From NCBI GenBank assembly GCA_003402285.1, contig QFXG01000005.1:1-47152 (forward strand): a stretch of DNA of 47,152 nt, read 5' to 3'. The stretch comes from Candidatus Nitrotoga sp. SPKER. GTDB lineage: Bacteria; Pseudomonadota; Gammaproteobacteria; Burkholderiales; Gallionellaceae. Of the stretch, positions 1-7,203 are shown in pieces; the first letter of the stretch is position 1, and each line of letters begins with the position of its first letter. The notes under the pieces were generated by a model. It was not told where the DNA came from. It did no database searches and was given only the letters and a program-made list of their open reading frames with translations. Made by a program: the position numbers and the translations under genes.

Positions 1-641
1 AGAGCCGCAGTGCCAATGGTCTCAATCAGCACACCATCATTAATAGCAATGCAATTACTCACGATACCAACGGCAATTTGCAAAGCGATGGGTTATGGGC
101 TTATAGCCATGATCTGGATAATCGGCTAGCGGGTGCGGTGCGTAATAATCCGGCGAGCAGTGTCAGTTTGGGCTACGATCCGGCTGGGCGGCTTAATCAC
201 ACTGACATCGATGGCACGGTGACGGATTTACTCTATGATGGTACTGATTTAATCGCTGAATATGATGGAGCGGGAAACCTGACGACCCGACACATCCACG
301 GCCCCGGTGTTGATGAGCCGTTGGTAAGCATTTCGGGAACAACCAAGACCTGGCGTTATGCTGATCACTTGGGCAGCGTGATCGCCGAAGCGGATGTGGC
401 GGGAAATGCGCTGGCAATACGCAGTTATGGACCGTTTGGCGAAAATGGAGCCACTGTACCGAACCGGTTTGGTTATACGGGGCAGCAGTATATCGCCGGG
501 CTGGGGTTGTATTACTATAAGGCGAGATGGTATTCACCCACCATGAATCGGTTTCTGGAGACGGATCCGATCGGGTATGGGGATGGGGTGAATTGGTATG
601 CGTATGTGGGGAATAGTCCGGTTAATGGGAGAGATCCTAGC
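1..641 (+). repeat. Rhs core direct repeat, copy 1
   Basis: Near-identical to 4210-4850, offset 4209, with scattered substitutions. The match runs from the window edge to the end of the conserved NGRDP motif and then stops abruptly where the toxin tips differ. It provides homology for recombination or tip exchange. Confidence 0.9.
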
Positions 642-1115
642 GGGGAAAGAGGCTGGCAGTCTGTTGTTGGTGCAATCATAGGATATATTGGAGGAGGTCT
701 TGGGTCAGCTGGTTACCAATATGCAACAACTGGTAGTGTTAACTGGACCTCAGCAAATACAGCCGCGTCTTGGGGAGCTGCCGCAGGAGCTGTAGCGCCT
801 ATTGTCGCAACCACTTATACCGGTGCTGCTATAGTGGGCGCGTTAAGTAATGCGACTCAGTATTTGAGTTCAACTGATAATTTTTCTACAAAAAACTTTA
901 TTACTACAATCGCAGCGGGCGGGTTGGGTGGCTTCGTAGGAGGGCCTTTCAATATAACCAGAAATATTTTTTTATCTTCCCCCACAGCTGCGCAAGTAAT
1001 TAACGCGAACGTAACGGCAAATGTAGTTGGATCTGCAATTATGGGAGGTGGGATATCAAGCTCAAATGATGGAACAGGCGCAGTAGGAAATGGTGCAAAT
1101 GTTTCTAAAAAATGA
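3..1115 (+). CDS. Rhs/YD-repeat protein with C-terminal toxin tip (5' end outside window)
   Basis: The reading frame is already open at the window edge, so only the last ~370 codons are visible. YD-type repeats (GYDPAGRLNH, LLYDGTDLIAEYDGAGNLT) lead into the Rhs core end, RFGYTGQQYIAGLGLYYYKA then RFLETDPIGYGDGVNWYAYV and the closing NGRDPSG. This is the signature after which Rhs polymorphic toxins switch to a variable tip. The tip (from about nt 642, ~158 residues) is glycine/alanine-rich with several hydrophobic stretches (GAIIGYIGGGLGSAG, AAGGLGGFVGGPF) and matches no toxin family I recognise; a membrane-active toxin is an inference. The stop overlaps the next start (ATGA), tying it to the downstream gene. 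The core is duplicated at 4210-4850. Confidence 0.85.
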   Translation, partial: SRSANGLNQHTIINSNAITHDTNGNLQSDGLWAYSHDLDNRLAGAVRNNPASSVSLGYDPAGRLNHTDIDGTVTDLLYDGTDLIAEYDGAGNLTTRHIHGPGVDEPLVSISGTTKTWRYADHLGSVIAEADVAGNALAIRSYGPFGENGATVPNRFGYTGQQYIAGLGLYYYKARWYSPTMNRFLETDPIGYGDGVNWYAYVGNSPVNGRDPSGERGWQSVVGAIIGYIGGGLGSAGYQYATTGSVNWTSANTAASWGAAAGAVAPIVATTYTGAAIVGALSNATQYLSSTDNFSTKNFITTIAAGGLGGFVGGPFNITRNIFLSSPTAAQVINANVTANVVGSAIMGGGISSSNDGTGAVGNGANVSKK

Positions 1116-1453
1116 TGTTGCCTTCTGATTACGATACCGCACTCTTTGTTCACGGTTTATTTGCATTCCTATTTGGTGCAGTAGCTGGAGTGGTGTTGCG
1201 GTTATTAAGTGGGCCATGCAAATATACAACGGATATTGGGCGATTGTTTGAAAAATTCCATTTACTTCAGCAAATTTATCATCCGCTGTTTCAAGTTTTT
1301 CTAAAATTGATTTTTCTCATTGTTTGTATTCTCATCCCAGCTGTTTTATTTTTTCATTTATCCGAATACCTATCACTTCCGAGAAATAAGTGGCCCGGTC
1401 TCATATACCTTTTTACCTTGGGAATAGTTTGGTTAGTCAGCGAGAGATTTTAA
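1112..1453 (+). CDS. small polytopic membrane protein, probable immunity protein for the upstream Rhs tip
   Basis: This 113-residue protein starts inside the stop of the Rhs gene (ATGA), the usual arrangement for a translationally coupled toxin-immunity pair. Three hydrophobic segments are visible: about residues 11-32 (LFVHGLFAFLFGAVAGVVLR), 62-83 (VFLKLIFLIVCILIPAVLFF) and 94-110. No family is recognised. A membrane immunity protein would suit a tip that acts on membranes, as with known pore-forming toxins, but the role is inferred only from position and topology. Confidence 0.6.
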   Translation: MMLPSDYDTALFVHGLFAFLFGAVAGVVLRLLSGPCKYTTDIGRLFEKFHLLQQIYHPLFQVFLKLIFLIVCILIPAVLFFHLSEYLSLPRNKWPGLIYLFTLGIVWLVSERF

Positions 1454-1742
1454 TGGCGGCATTCGCCTGACCGAACACGGTAAACGTACTCACGAGGTCT
1501 ACCATTGAAATGTGGATGACGACCGTTGACGAGAAGCGTAGCATAACTCACTGACGAGGGTGTGGCTTGTGGGGTTCGTATCCGGGAAGCCGGACTTGCT
1601 CGACTCTGAAATGCCGCCCCCGTCATCCGCATCATCCGATACGCCTGCCGGGATGGTGCCAGTCAAATGACCGTGGCTCTGAAAGTAGACGAGACGTTTG
1701 GATGATTCTCCAATTGGCTTGTCTTGAACTAAGGAGTCAGCG
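1454..1742 (+). other. IS110 left-end non-coding region, candidate bridge-RNA locus
   Basis: About 290 bases without a convincing gene precede the IS110-type transposase. In the IS110 group the long left non-coding end is where the bridge RNA is known to be encoded. A small hairpin (TCCGG/CCGGA, loop GAAG, 1581-1594) is visible, and a potential ribosome site (AAGGAG) lies at about 1730. The exact IS left end and RNA limits cannot be set by eye, because this family lacks clear terminal inverted repeats. Confidence 0.3.
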
Positions 1743-2917
1743 ATGTTCCCCTCACAAATTCGTGTTGCCATAGATGTTGGATGTGAACGCCATCGAGTGG
1801 CGGTCGGGTTATCGGACGGCAAAGTGCTGGAAGAATTCGACATCGGCCATCACGCGGATGGATTTGAGGAATTCTTCAGCCGCGTCGGCAAGCCGGAGAA
1901 GTTTCACAAATTGCCTGTCGTTGTAGCCATGGAAGGATACAACGGTTATGCTCGTCCGCTGGATGGGCAGATATGCCGATACGGCTACAAGCTATATAGC
2001 GTCAACAATCTCAAGCTGGCGCGCTTCAAGGAAATCTTTCCAGCACCGGCCAAAACCGATGCCATCGATGCGCGCAAAATTCTCGAACTATTCCAGCTTT
2101 CAGATTATCTGCCGCTGGCCAAGGAAGCTTTACACGAAGTCGCTCCGACGCCGATTGAAAACGACAAACTCAAACGGCTCACACGGCGGCGCAAACAATT
2201 GGTCAACGAACGCGTGCGCGTGACGAATCGCATGCAGGCCGACCTTCATGCTGTTTGTCCCGGCCTGTTGTCGATCACCGGTGACGCGTCAAACCTTTGG
2301 TTTCTCAATTTCCTGAGCTGCCGCGATGACCTGACCAAACTGGCCAAACTGAGGCAGACAGGTTTACATGCCATCTCCGGCGTGGGCCGCAAATATGCGG
2401 CCCTGATTCAAACCTGGCAACCGCATGCGCAATTCGCCCCCGAGGTCGAATGGGCGGGAGAGATGATCGTTCAGGACACCAAGCGCATTCTGGCGCTTAC
2501 CGATGAAATCAAAATACTGGAAGGAAAGATTGCGGGGATCGCCATCGACTCGGCCTTGGCACAAACCATAGGCAGCATTCCGGGATTCGGTAAAACATCC
2601 ATGGCGGAACTAGCAGGCGAGATTGGCACTACGGAGCGGTTTAAAAATGAGGCGGGGCTTGCGATGTATTTGGGCATGGCTGCGCTGGATAACAGCTCGG
2701 GTAAAAAGAACGGCACCAAGTTAATACACGCGCCAAGGCCGCGATGATGACAGCAGTGGCACGACACATCACAAATGCTCCGCTCTCTCGCACCTATTAT
2801 GACAAGAAGCGTGCCGAAGGAAAGAAACACAATCAAGCGATCCGTTCCTTGGGGCGTCATCTCGTGCGAGTTATTTGGGCACTGGTTAAGAAAGGAAGAA
2901 AATACGAAATTCGATAG
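1743..2917 (+). pseudogene. IS110-family transposase, frameshifted
   Basis: The N-terminal RuvC-like DEDD domain is intact: D11 (AIDVG), E64 (AMEGYNGY), D106 and D109 (KTDAIDARK). The C-terminal Transposase_20 region has SIPGFGKTSMAELAGEIG and the serine-bearing NSSGKKNG. After GTKL the frame is lost: one base is missing near 2721. The expected C-terminus continues one frame over from 2723 (NTRAKAAMMTAVARHITNAP ... KKGRKYEIR) to the stop at 2915-2917. Without correction the protein is 334 residues and lacks its last ~65. It is either a decayed element or, less likely, programmed frameshifting or a sequencing error. Confidence 0.85.
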
Positions 2918-3030
2918 AAAAAATGATTGCAATTTCAAGCGGGATGTTCAGGTCTTGTATTCATACATTTCCTCATGCTCACCTCCTTGCATAGCACGTC
3001 CACTTAGAATCGGATTCACCGTTGACTTGG

Positions 3031-3321
3031 CTAGAGGTCAATTTCCCGCTGATGACGTAAAGCTAAAATAACGACGGTATTTCCATCAAAGCGGTACAGC
3101 GCAAGATAACCGCTGCCCCCGAATGGTATAGTCCATTCCCTGTATTCCGGTTCCATCTCTTTCGCTGGTCTTCCTATTTCAGGATGCTGGGCTATGATTT
3201 TTACAGCGTCACGAATAACGCTTACGACTTCTTTGGCTGCAACCGGATTTTTCTTAAAAAGAAAGTGGTGAACACGCTGAACATCCAGCAGTGCGGCAGG
3301 CGACCATATCAAACGTGGCAT
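3031..3321 (-). CDS. RelE/ParE-family toxin
   Basis: This 96-residue protein has a typical ParE/RelE pattern: N-terminal IWSPAALLDVQRVHHFLF, then AAKEVVSVIRDAVKIIAQHP and EIGRP, and a C-terminal YRFDGNTVVILALRHQRE strand. The start is the ATG of MPRLIWSP, which overlaps the end of the antitoxin gene by 13 nt; the longer upstream reading is antitoxin sequence in another frame. It probably inhibits gyrase (ParE) or cleaves mRNA (RelE); the sequence alone does not decide which. It lies immediately downstream of the frameshifted IS110. Confidence 0.85.
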   Translation of the reverse strand: MPRLIWSPAALLDVQRVHHFLFKKNPVAAKEVVSVIRDAVKIIAQHPEIGRPAKEMEPEYREWTIPFGGSGYLALYRFDGNTVVILALRHQREIDL

Positions 3322-3599
3322 GCAGGTGGCTCCGCACTCTGACCGTCTGCCAACTTGGCAAGCCACGAATCGACTTCTTCAAACGTTACATGCAATCCGG
3401 TAGTCTGGTACTCATCCCAAGCGCGCATGGCATCCTGCCGCAATGCTTCACGCTTTTCCTCGCGATCCAAATACTCACGGAGTGCTTCCTGCATTAACCA
3501 GTGAGGTGTGCGCTGCCGAGATTCCGCCAGCTTCTTTACTCGAATTTTAGTTGACTCGTCAATTTTGATGGTGGTCGAATGAATTGCAGTGGCGGCCAT
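3309..3599 (-). CDS. ribbon-helix-helix (CopG-like) antitoxin
   Basis: This 96-residue protein begins MAATAIHSTTIKIDESTKIR, a ribbon-helix-helix strand and helix (IKIDESTKIRVKKLAESRQR) with the TPHWLMQEALREYLDREE helix that follows in this family. The C-terminal half would wrap the toxin. The start is set by a strong ribosome site (GGGAG) just before the ATG at 3599; an upstream in-frame extension has no support. It precedes and overlaps the toxin gene, the normal order for parD/relB-type operons. Confidence 0.85.
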   Translation of the reverse strand: MAATAIHSTTIKIDESTKIRVKKLAESRQRTPHWLMQEALREYLDREEKREALRQDAMRAWDEYQTTGLHVTFEEVDSWLAKLADGQSAEPPACHV

Positions 3600-3614
3600 A
3601 TCGCTCCCTTGTTT

Positions 3615-3640
3615 AAGTGTAAGTGTTACTAAGTGATACT
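3615..3640 (-). promoter_or_regulatory. candidate antitoxin operator, repeated AAGTG(T/A) half-sites
   Basis: Three AAGTGT/AAGTGA hexamers start at 3615, 3621 and 3631, directly upstream of the antitoxin start and next to TATACAGTAT (minus strand), which could serve as the -10 region. Ribbon-helix-helix antitoxins bind such short repeated sites to autoregulate. Confidence 0.4.
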
Positions 3641-3827
3641 GTATACGAAATATGCAAATTTGAATGGTTATTTGCGAATGGGGTTTCAACCGCGTTCGAT
3701 AATCATGCTCCTCACATAATAATAAATAAGTATTCCAGGGTTGTGTTCATAAATCATGTTGGTAGCTAATCTGGTGAGCCACTCTGACGTGCATACGGTA
3801 TGTCACGGTACATGTGCACTGGTTCCT

Positions 3828-5222
3828 GCAGCGGGCAGAACGCTCACATATCAATACGATCCTGCTGGCAACCGCACCCGCCTCACCTGGCCTGATGGCT
3901 ACAGCATCAGTACCAATTACGACACTTTGAATCGTCCGCTCAGCTTCAAGGAAGGCGGTACCGTGCCTGTGGTGACATTGGCTACTTACGCCTGAGACGA
4001 TCTCTCCCGGCGCAATACCCTTAGCCGGGGGAATGGCACGATCAGCACGAACAGCTATAACGCGCAGGGGAGTCTTGCCAGTCTTACGCATGATCTTGCC
4101 GGAACCGCTAACGATCTTGGCTTCAACTATGTCCGTAACCAGAGCGGTGAAATCATCACGGTCAATCCGCTCAATCCGCAAAGTAACTGGGGGCTGTCCA
4201 ATCTTCCCCAGAGCCGCAGTGCCAATGGTCTCAATCAGCACACCATCATTAATAGCAATGCAATTACTCACGATACCAACGGCAATTTGCAAAGCGATGG
4301 GTTATGGGCTTATAGCCATGATCTGGATAACCGGTTGGTGGGTGCGGTACGTAATAATCCGGCGAGCAGTGTCAGTTTGGGCTACGATCCGGCTGGGCGG
4401 CTTAATCACACTGACATCGATGGCACGGTGACGGATTTACTCTATGACGGTACTGACTTGATCGCTGAATATGATGGTGCGGCAAACCTGACTACCCGAC
4501 ACATCCACGGCCCCGGTATTGATGAGCCACTGGTAAGCATTTCGGGAACGACCAAGATCTGGCGCTATGCCGATCACTTAGGCAGTGTGATTGCCGAAGC
4601 GGATGCAACAGGGAATGCGCTGGCAATACGAGGGTATGGACCGTTTGGCGAAAATGGAAGCACAGCGCCAAACCGGTTTGGTTATACGGGGCAGCAATAT
4701 ATCGCTGGACTGGAGTTGTATTATTACAAGGCCAGATGGTATTCACCCACCATGGGTCGGTTTCTGGAGACAGATCCAATTGGGTATGGTGATGGGGTGA
4801 ATTGGTATGCGTATGTGGGGAATAGTCCGGTTAATGGGAGAGATCCGACGGGTCTTGCCGTCGGAGATTGGTGGGACTTACCAGCGAATTTAGAAAGAGC
4901 TCGACAAATCGCCAACGAAGAACTAGCTAACAGACCTAATTCACATAATGACATGGGCGATGCGATGAGGCACTCCGAGTGGATGAATAGAACAACGCAA
5001 GAAACGAATAGTTTTACTGCTTGGGTGGCTGGAACTGGGCACGAAATTGACGGCACCCTGAGAGGAGGGCAGCCTTGGAAAGAAATGCTCATGGATTTGC
5101 ATAACAACTCTGTCGGGCGTGATGCGGGAATAAATAACTCACCAATTGATCCGGGCAAATTGTGGACACTGCCCCTTACTGGCTCGCAGTACAACTCTTA
5201 TTCGAATGGCTGTAATAGATGA
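3828..5222 (+). pseudogene. second Rhs core plus DUF6973-like toxin tip, 5'-truncated and with an in-frame stop
   Basis: Rhs sequence begins abruptly near AAGRTLTYQYDPAGNRTRLT with no start of a normal Rhs protein. It meets TGA at 3993-3995 where a Tyr codon is expected (TYA-stop-DDLSRR), then stays open from 3996. From 4210 it duplicates copy 1 up to NGRDP. The tip (about 4850-5222) reads HNDMGDAMRHSEWMN and MLMDLHNNSVGRDAG, resembling the DUF6973-type C-terminal domain found in polymorphic toxins and wall-associated proteins; that assignment is from memory. The tip is intact and coupled to a lipoprotein gene, so it may persist as an orphan cassette able to recombine onto a working Rhs core. 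Confidence 0.75.
4210..4850 (+). repeat. Rhs core direct repeat, copy 2
   Basis: Matches 1-641 with a constant offset and few substitutions. Homology ends at the DPxG codons, and downstream sequence is unrelated to copy 1. Confidence 0.9.
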
Positions 5223-5575
5223 AAATTTTAGTCACCACTATTAGTGCTGCATTCGCAGTTTTTGCTATGACTTCATGCGTAGCTAACAAGGGGAACTTCT
5301 TGTTAATCAATAAAGCGAAAGAGCCAATTTCGCAAGCGTTAGTGACAGTCTGTGGGCAAACAATTGAGTTGAGAGATATACAGCCCGGCATAAGTGAGGC
5401 AGGTTCCTACGAGGTAAAATCCGATAGTCATTACGATGTCAGGATCAAATTCCAGTCTGGAAAAAAGCTACAGAAGGGAGTAGGGTATGTAACAAACGGC
5501 TTAGACTTCCATCATGATATTGTGATCACCGATACGAATATTGAAATGGTGAGTGACAAAATTAAGGCGCAGTAA
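5219..5575 (+). CDS. small lipoprotein, probable immunity protein for the DUF6973-like tip
   Basis: This 118-residue protein has a lipoprotein signal: a charged start, hydrophobic core (ISAAFAVFAMTSC) and a lipobox-like MTSC with Cys20. The mature part is soluble and beta-rich by eye (YDVRIKFQSGKKL, FHHDIVITDTNIEMV). Its ATG overlaps the Rhs stop (ATGA). A periplasmic lipoprotein next to a toxin tip suggests that the tip would act in the periplasm or envelope. No family is recognised. Confidence 0.6.
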   Translation: MKILVTTISAAFAVFAMTSCVANKGNFLLINKAKEPISQALVTVCGQTIELRDIQPGISEAGSYEVKSDSHYDVRIKFQSGKKLQKGVGYVTNGLDFHHDIVITDTNIEMVSDKIKAQ

Positions 5576-5647
5576 TTTACCTTCGTAATCCGCACGTGAC
5601 GTGAATCTATAAAAACACAGTAAGCAATGTAGATACCGTCTTTAAAG

Positions 5648-5800
5648 TCAAGCATTTTTCAGATAATCGTGCTGATACTGCGGTTGAATTTTCAGTACAC
5701 CAAAACACAAATGTACCAACTTACGCATTGCGACACCGAGGGAAGACATCTTGAACTTGCCTCGAGCAAGCAAGCGTTCATAAGCGGCTTTTCCGTCTGC
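5648..5800 (-). pseudogene. IS110-family transposase C-terminal remnant
   Basis: Read on the minus strand, 50 codons end at the stop at 5648-5650 and encode YERLLARGKFKMSSLGVAMR followed by KLVHLCFGVLKIQPQYQHDY. This is the conserved extreme C-terminus of IS110/IS1111-type transposases. Nothing upstream restores the rest of the gene. It differs from the C-terminus of the IS110 copy at 1743-2917, so it belongs to another element. Confidence 0.7.
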
Positions 5801-5946
5801 AAGAAATCAGTCCCAATTTTGGATCATTTGGCCATTTTCGTAAACATTGGGCAGATTGGATAAACATCTTGATAGCGGTGTTCGATGCGGTCAACGGGTC
5901 ACCAGTCGTCATTCAATTTTAGGGCTAGGCAACTTCGGTTAACAGG

Positions 5947-5962
5947 CAATGCAGTTGCATTG
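5947..5962. promoter_or_regulatory. palindrome upstream of prlF, candidate autoregulatory operator
   Basis: CAATGCA-GT-TGCATTG is a perfect palindrome with 7-nt arms, overlapping a TTGACA hexamer (5960-5965), 56 nt before the prlF start. PrlF-type (AbrB/MazE-fold) antitoxins repress their own operon by binding such sites. Confidence 0.45.
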
Positions 5963-6017
5963 ACAAGGCAATCGCATTACCATGCACAGCACTCACCTTA
6001 TACTCTTGGAGAACAAC

Positions 6018-6347
6018 ATGCCTGCCACTCTTGAAGTTGAATCAACGCTGACCGACCGTTACCAAACCACAGTGCCAGAAACCGTACGCCGCGCCCTCCG
6101 GCTCGGCAAGCGCGACAGGATTCACTACACAATTCGCCCCGGCGGCGAAGTGGTGTTGACACGCGTTGACGCCTCCGCAGGCGATGACCCAGTGCTCGGT
6201 CAGTTTTTGGGCTTCCTGGCTCGCGACATTGCCAACCATCCGGAGCACCTGCAGACCATCGACACCAACTTCGTGCAGCGCATCCAATCGCTGACCGGTA
6301 GTATCGAAGTCGATCTCAATGCTCCTTTATCGGCGGACGATGAATGA
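6018..6347 (+). CDS. prlF: type II antitoxin, PrlF/SohA family
   Basis: This 109-residue protein has an N-terminal SpoVT-AbrB swapped-hairpin motif (STLTDRYQTTVPETVRRALR, then LGKRDRIHYTI). It is followed by the GEVVLTR strand and the PrlF-specific tail DPVLGQFLGFLARDI with IQSLTGSIEVDL. The start is the ATG after TTGGAG (6007-6012); an earlier ATG has no ribosome site. The stop overlaps the yhaV start (ATGA). It neutralises YhaV and probably represses the operon through the palindrome at 5947-5962. Confidence 0.9.
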   Translation: MPATLEVESTLTDRYQTTVPETVRRALRLGKRDRIHYTIRPGGEVVLTRVDASAGDDPVLGQFLGFLARDIANHPEHLQTIDTNFVQRIQSLTGSIEVDLNAPLSADDE

Positions 6348-6856
6348 GCAGCAGCAAGCACGCGCCCTTGCTCATCCACGGTTGGGCAGTTTTCGCGCAT
6401 CCGCTATTTCTCGCACAACTGGAGACCTTCGTTAGACAGGTTGAAGAGCTGAAGAAAAAAGATCCCGGCGGATATGAAAAAAAGAACGCCAACAAGAGGC
6501 TGGCGGCGGTCGCCAAGTTAGCATTCGATGTCATACCACAAGATCCGACGAGGCCGGAATACCGACAAGGCAACACGTTAGGCGACGATTACAAGCATTG
6601 GTTTCGAGCCAAATTTTTCCAGCAGTACCGCTTGTTCTTTCGCTATCACGCGCCCAGCAAAGTGATCGTGCTGGCGTGGATAAACGATGAGGACACGAAA
6701 CGTGCCTATGAAAGCGATAATGACGCATACCGAATTTTTCGGAAAATGCTAGTCAGCGGTCACCCACCGGACAATTGGGATCAGTTACTGAAAGAGGCTA
6801 AATCTGCTGCCAAGCAACTGCATTCCAGCATGGCGTCACCAAAGGAATTGGAATGA
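6344..6856 (+). CDS. yhaV: type II toxin YhaV, ribosome-dependent mRNA endonuclease
   Basis: This 170-residue protein spans the full family length. Recognisable YhaV blocks are LIHGWAVFAHPLFLAQLETF near the N-terminus, then YEKKNANKRLAAVAKLAFDV and the toxin core GDDYKHWFRAKFFQQYRLFF followed by ILAWINDEDTKRAYE. The family is RelE-like and inhibits growth by cleaving RNA. It is coupled by ATGA to prlF. It lies between the second Rhs module and a third Rhs shred, in a stretch rich in mobile debris. Confidence 0.9.
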   Translation: MSSSKHAPLLIHGWAVFAHPLFLAQLETFVRQVEELKKKDPGGYEKKNANKRLAAVAKLAFDVIPQDPTRPEYRQGNTLGDDYKHWFRAKFFQQYRLFFRYHAPSKVIVLAWINDEDTKRAYESDNDAYRIFRKMLVSGHPPDNWDQLLKEAKSAAKQLHSSMASPKELE

Positions 6857-7073
6857 TGAACAACAACCAGCACCCACGGAACTACAGAATCAAGTTTTGT
6901 TCGCCGTAAACGTTGAAATTTTTTGGCAGTTTTGCGAGTTGTTGGATGCCCCGACCAAGAACAAGGCCTGGCCACGCGACTCATGGCGTTGACACCACTC
7001 TCGGCTGGCGTCGAAGACGCAGACGAGGTCAAGTGAGCTAACTGCTACGGAAAACAACGTTGCTATAAGATCA
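6857..7073. other. intergenic debris after yhaV
   Basis: No intact gene is present. One short plus-strand stretch reads FWQFCELLDAPTKNKA, faintly like the C-terminal end of DUF1778 (TacA-type) antitoxins. Another frame then reads QGLATRLMALTPL. The similarity is too weak to name a gene, but the area looks like eroded coding sequence. Confidence 0.25.
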
Positions 7074-7173
7074 TCTAACGATCTGAGTTTCAGGTATGTC
7101 CATAACCAGAGCGGCGAAATTATTACGGTCAATCCGCTCACAACTGAGGGCTGGCCAATCTTCCACAGAGCCC
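7074..7173 (+). pseudogene. third Rhs core shred
   Basis: This stretch aligns at the DNA level with about 4116-4216 of the second Rhs module: AACCAGAGCGG(C/T)GAAAT, then ACGGTCAATCCGCTCA and CCAATCTTCC(A/C)CAGAGCC. Several substitutions and small deletions break the frame. It is a non-coding relic that bounds the Rhs region on the right. Confidence 0.7.
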
Positions 7174-7203
7174 CGCAAATTTACCTTTATTCATTACTTC
7201 ATC

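Noticed and set aside
2364-2938. Minus-strand frames inside the IS110 region
   Set aside because: Shadows of the transposase; translations have no recognisable domain.
5669-5863. 64-codon plus-strand frame
   Set aside because: The opposite strand encodes a recognisable IS110 transposase C-terminus, so this frame is a shadow.
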